Origin: Paenibacillus_E oryzisoli_A
Lineage (GTDB): Bacteria > Bacillota > Bacilli > Paenibacillales > NBRC-103111
Length of the DNA stretch: 64,000 nt
Assembly (NCBI RefSeq): GCF_050467285.1
Contig: NZ_JBCMUN010000012.1
Location: 248,001 to 312,000, forward strand
Reading direction: 5' to 3'
The position numbers and the translations under genes were made by a program. Under the pieces are notes generated by a model. That model did no database searches. It was not told where the DNA came from and worked only from the letters and a program-made list of their open reading frames with translations. Each line of letters begins with the position of its first letter. The stretch's first letter is position 1. Below are positions 61,183-64,000 of this stretch, one piece after another.

Positions 61183-62421
61183 ATGTGGGCCTATACAGTA
61201 CAGCAATTTCGCGATCTCTCGCCGGGCGTCAGAAGGTTTATTGCGACGGAGAGCTTGTTTGGCATCGGTTCGGGCATCTTTAATCTCATTTTAAATTTAC
61301 ATTTGTTAGACCTCGGCATCTCCAAAGGGGATATTGGCCGAATCACCTCGCTCGGCGCCTTGATCATGGGGCTGGCGAGCTTGCCCGCGGGCTTCGCCGT
61401 CAAATACATCGGCCGCAAAACGATGCTCGTCGGCGGCATGCTGCTCGCTTTTCTGGCGCTCATCCTGTTCGGGCTTGGCACCGGGATCGGCACGATAACC
61501 GCCGCGCAGGTCGTATGGTCGCTCAGCATTACCGCGATCGTCAACTCGGAAATTCAGCTTATTTTTGAGTACTGCCGCTCGAAAAAAGAAGAAACCAGCG
61601 CCTACTCGCTGCTCTTCGCGATTTTTACGCTGTTCACCGGCATCGGCACGTGGCTTGGCGGGTATTTGCCGCTTTGGCTGCCAGGGCACAGCACGGTTTA
61701 CCAGTACGCCTTCTTTGTGGCCGGCGGCTGTCTGGGGCTGTCCGGTCTGCTGCGTGGCGTGCTGCTGCCAATCGCGCCGGACAAAGCCCAACCCGGGGCT
61801 TCCACGGCGGAAGCGCCGACCAAAGCCAAAGCCAAGAGCAAGCACGCACTTTCGTTCCTTGTGCTGCTCTCGGTGCTGATTTTCAATTCCGGCTTCACCT
61901 TCTGCATGCTGAACCCGTTCCTGAATGTCATCCTGAAATTCCGGTTCGGCATGGAGGATGGCCAAATTTCCGGGCTGCTGGCCTTGTCGGGCTTCTTCTT
62001 TTTCGCCGGATCGCTGCTCATGCCGTATGTGTTGGAGCGCTGGGGCAGCCGCCGGACGTTCTTTATCCTGTTCGCGTATAACGCGCTGGTCGTGGCGCTG
62101 ATGGCGGTGTCGATGCCGGCCTCCGTTTTTGCGGGGCTGCTGCTGATTCGCGGCGCAGGCTTCACGATGCTGAATAACTTGATGGACAGCGAATGCATGT
62201 CAGCCGTTGCCGAGGAGGACCGCAACTTGTTTGCAGGCATGCGAACCGTATCGCGAAGCATCGGGAATACGATCGCTTCCTATTGGGCGGGATATTTGCT
62301 GGCAGGCAATCATTATGCGCTTCCGTTCGTATTGACGGGGCTTGCGCTGTTAACTGGATTCGGCGTATACGCCTGGTTCGTGCAGGGCAAGCTCGATCGA
62401 AGGCTTGGGGCGCAGGGGTAA
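61183..62421 (+). CDS. MFS transporter
   Basis: About 412 residues with 12 predicted membrane segments, the loop motif GFAVKYIGRKTMLVGG after helix 2, and a Lys/Ala-rich central loop (about 200-220). The frame opens at 61123, but the ATG at 61183 has GAGGAAAGG 8 nt upstream. It lies about 100 bases after the GH35 gene and 16 before the Ser/Thr kinase. The substrate is unknown; a galactoside or sugar product is inference from context. Confidence 0.88.
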   Translation: MWAYTVQQFRDLSPGVRRFIATESLFGIGSGIFNLILNLHLLDLGISKGDIGRITSLGALIMGLASLPAGFAVKYIGRKTMLVGGMLLAFLALILFGLGTGIGTITAAQVVWSLSITAIVNSEIQLIFEYCRSKKEETSAYSLLFAIFTLFTGIGTWLGGYLPLWLPGHSTVYQYAFFVAGGCLGLSGLLRGVLLPIAPDKAQPGASTAEAPTKAKAKSKHALSFLVLLSVLIFNSGFTFCMLNPFLNVILKFRFGMEDGQISGLLALSGFFFFAGSLLMPYVLERWGSRRTFFILFAYNALVVALMAVSMPASVFAGLLLIRGAGFTMLNNLMDSECMSAVAEEDRNLFAGMRTVSRSIGNTIASYWAGYLLAGNHYALPFVLTGLALLTGFGVYAWFVQGKLDRRLGAQG

Positions 62422-62437
62422 AAAGGAGGTGTGAGCC

Positions 62438-63367
62438 GTGTTCGCTTACTTGAAACGTGTCGTGGAAGCCTGGCGCGACTATCCGCTGCCGAAGGGAAAA
62501 GTGCTTCAGGGCCGGTATCGGATCGACCGTTTTCTGGGTATAGGCAGCTACGGCCTCACCTACTTATGCCGGGATATGGAAAGTGGCACGGACATCGTCC
62601 TCAAGCAGGCGAAGCCGAGTAAAAAGCGGCTTGGCCGCGACCTGCTCCGCCGCGAGCAGGCGCTGCTGCAGCAGCTCACGCATCCGGCGATCCCTCGCGC
62701 TTATGAGCTGTTTCAGAGCGCTGGGCGAGAATTTCTTCTCCTGGAGTATCGCCGAGGGCGGACGGTGGAGGATTTGATTTTCGAACGGGGGCAGCGATTT
62801 GGCGAAAAGGAAGCCCTGCAGCTCGTCCGCCGTCTGCTGGACATCGTGGGCGATGTGCACGCACAGGGCATCGTGCATCTGGACATCCGCATCCCCAACG
62901 TGCTGCTGGACGGGGAGCGGATGAGCCTTATCGACTTCGGTCTCGCGGCCCGGCTCGGGGAACCGGCGAGACTTCCGGCTGATGCAGACGAGGAGTTCAT
63001 TCGCAAAAGAACGGTCGCCGTGACGTCGGATTTGTATGCGATCGGCCATTTCCTGTTGTTTATGCTGTATTCGGCGTTCGAGACGCCGCAGGAAGGGGAG
63101 CGCAATGCGCGAGGTGAGTGTGCAGGGGAGCGCAGCGGGAGTAGCGAGGGAGGCAGGTGCGCTGGGGAGCGAGGCAGCAGCTGCGAGAACGGCAAGCACG
63201 CTAGTGGGCCCCCTCTCTCCGGCTGGGAGCAGGAGCTCGACGTCTCGCCGGCGACCAAGGCGATGCTGCGAAAGCTGCTGCAGCTCGATCCGCCGTATCC
63301 GGATGTGCGGGCATGTGCGCTGGCATTGGATAAGCTGTTGCAACATGAAGAAAACCGCCTGGGGTAG
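62438..63367 (+). CDS. Soluble Ser/Thr protein kinase (YbdM/PrkD-like)
   Basis: 309 residues: Gly-rich loop LGIGSYGLTY (34-43), Lys56 in IVLKQAKP, catalytic loop HLDIRIPNVLL (Asp149, Asn154; HLD instead of the usual HRD) and DFGLAARLG (Asp166). The HLD variant lacks the Arg that couples to activation-loop phosphorylation. No membrane segment or PASTA domain. Residues 219-258 are a Gly/Glu/Arg/Ser low-complexity insert in the C-lobe made of imperfect GC-rich repeats. The GTG start has AAGGAGGTG upstream. Confidence 0.9.
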   Translation: MFAYLKRVVEAWRDYPLPKGKVLQGRYRIDRFLGIGSYGLTYLCRDMESGTDIVLKQAKPSKKRLGRDLLRREQALLQQLTHPAIPRAYELFQSAGREFLLLEYRRGRTVEDLIFERGQRFGEKEALQLVRRLLDIVGDVHAQGIVHLDIRIPNVLLDGERMSLIDFGLAARLGEPARLPADADEEFIRKRTVAVTSDLYAIGHFLLFMLYSAFETPQEGERNARGECAGERSGSSEGGRCAGERGSSCENGKHASGPPLSGWEQELDVSPATKAMLRKLLQLDPPYPDVRACALALDKLLQHEENRLG

Positions 63368-63379
63368 GCGGTTTTCTTT
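63350..63379 (+). terminator. Terminator overlapping the kinase stop
   Basis: GAAAACCGCCT (63350-63360) and AGGCGGTTTTC (63366-63376) form an 11-bp stem with a 5-base loop; the stop codon lies in the loop and TTT follows. Confidence 0.88.
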
Positions 63380-63512
63380 GCGTATCGGAACGTGTTTCCT
63401 CGAAGTGTCTCTAGGCCATCAGGGAACGTTCCCGTCCCGTCGAGGACGGCGAAGCACTTGATCTTCGATGTTGTCTGGAAGCAGCAGAGCTAATCGGAAT
63501 TGTGTCGCACAC

Positions 63513-63706
63513 ACCTGCATTTGTACAGGTAAATGTGCCGAGTACGCTGCCTTTGCTGCAAAGAGATGCAGAATGTACAGCAAAATCCGACTATTTTCGC
63601 TGAAAAAGCACCACGAGAGCGCATTTGGCGAAATTTAACTGTACTTTTTGCAGGATTTCTCGCGATTTAGCCTAATTTCTGCTGATTACATGTACAAAAT
63701 ACAGGA
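63513..63706. repeat. Four-dyad intergenic array, word family E (copy 3)
   Basis: ACCTGCATTTGTACAGGT (centre about 63521.5), a word containing GATGCAGAATGTACAGCA (63573), AACTGTACTTTTTGCAGGA (63646) and ACATGTACAAAATACAGGA (63697) are spaced 51.5, 73 and 51 bp. It fills most of the gap between the kinase terminator and the small His-rich gene; nothing else is seen there. Confidence 0.86.
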
Positions 63707-63782
63707 AGTTCCGCGGCTGCGTGCGGCAACTAGGGCCATCGTGAGAAGGGAGGGCTGGAGCTGAGACTTCGTTTGCGGCCAG

Positions 63783-63983
63783 TTAGCTCGAGCTTCCACG
63801 CCGATTTTTATAATACTGATGCCCTTGCTGATTATGGTAGCCGTAACCACCGCGGTCATCTGAGGAATAACGGCGCTGCATTGGCGTATGGCGGTGGGAG
63901 CTGCTGTGGCGGTAGTATCCGCCTTGCTTATGCTTGGAATGAAGGACGGACCCGAGAAGCTTATGGAACATATGCTTGAACAT
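63783..63983 (-). CDS. Small His/Tyr/Gly-rich protein
   Basis: 66 residues with nine His (HSKHKQGGYYRHSSSHRHTP and HNQQGHQYYKNRRG), highly basic, no signal peptide or membrane helix. AAAGGAGG is 9 nt before the ATG, strong evidence for translation. The His clusters suggest metal binding, but the family is unknown to me. Confidence 0.75.
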   Translation of the reverse strand: MFKHMFHKLLGSVLHSKHKQGGYYRHSSSHRHTPMQRRYSSDDRGGYGYHNQQGHQYYKNRRGSSS

Positions 63984-64000
63984 GATGTCTGCCTCCTTTG

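Noticed and set aside
1..64000. Insertion sequences, prophage genes, tRNA or rRNA genes
   Set aside because: I saw no transposase, integrase, phage structural gene, cloverleaf or rRNA sequence on either strand.

Overview
The window reads as chromosomal DNA of a Bacillota bacterium, most probably Paenibacillus or a close relative. The reasons are strong AGGAGG-type ribosome binding sites with many GTG and TTG starts, GC-rich coding regions, two S-layer-homology (SLH) proteins, a CUT1 sugar transporter with its own YesM/YesN-type two-component pair, and a complete bacillibactin locus. I saw no tRNA, rRNA, insertion sequence or CRISPR array.

Layout. 1-3560: a partial hypothetical gene, a membrane protein, a P-loop kinase-like protein and a serine hydrolase. 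3561-24900: an iron-acquisition island. It holds an Sfp-type PPTase, a Btr-like AraC activator with a siderophore-binding domain, the FeuABC uptake proteins, a BesA-like trilactone esterase, dhbA-dhbC-dhbE-dhbB-dhbF, an MbtH-like protein and what looks like the tail of a decayed MFS exporter. Three near-perfect Fur boxes precede btr, feuA and besA. Together these genes make 2,3-dihydroxybenzoate, assemble it with Gly and Thr (both A-domain codes are readable) into bacillibactin, take the ferric complex up and hydrolyse it. 24900-32050: small regulators and detoxification genes (MocR, HxlR/DoxX/ring-cleavage dioxygenase, alpha/beta hydrolase with a double-MerR regulator) and the DEAD-box helicase DbpA. 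32054-34273: an SLH protein with four near-identical 84-residue repeats. 34600-41433: the sugar ABC transporter and its sensor/regulator pair. 42000-45600: a luciferase-like monooxygenase behind a possible attenuated leader, and several small genes. 45613-57615: an OmpR/histidine kinase pair divergent from a large NHL/cadherin-like/SLH protein, then a nuclease-like candidate toxin and a large secreted multidomain protein. 58124-63983: an AraC regulator divergent from a GH35 beta-galactosidase, an MFS transporter, a Ser/Thr kinase and a His-rich small protein.

The most striking structure not explained by genes is a set of nine intergenic arrays. Each holds four short dyad-symmetric words of one sequence family, spaced about 51, then 61-73, then 51 bp centre to centre. 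The words differ between families but the spacing is nearly constant, which suggests one recurring architecture. Other points of interest are a candidate non-specific nuclease toxin with a long coiled coil, two iron genes whose best Shine-Dalgarno sequences point to AUC start codons, and matching OmpR-type direct repeats upstream of two unlinked genes.
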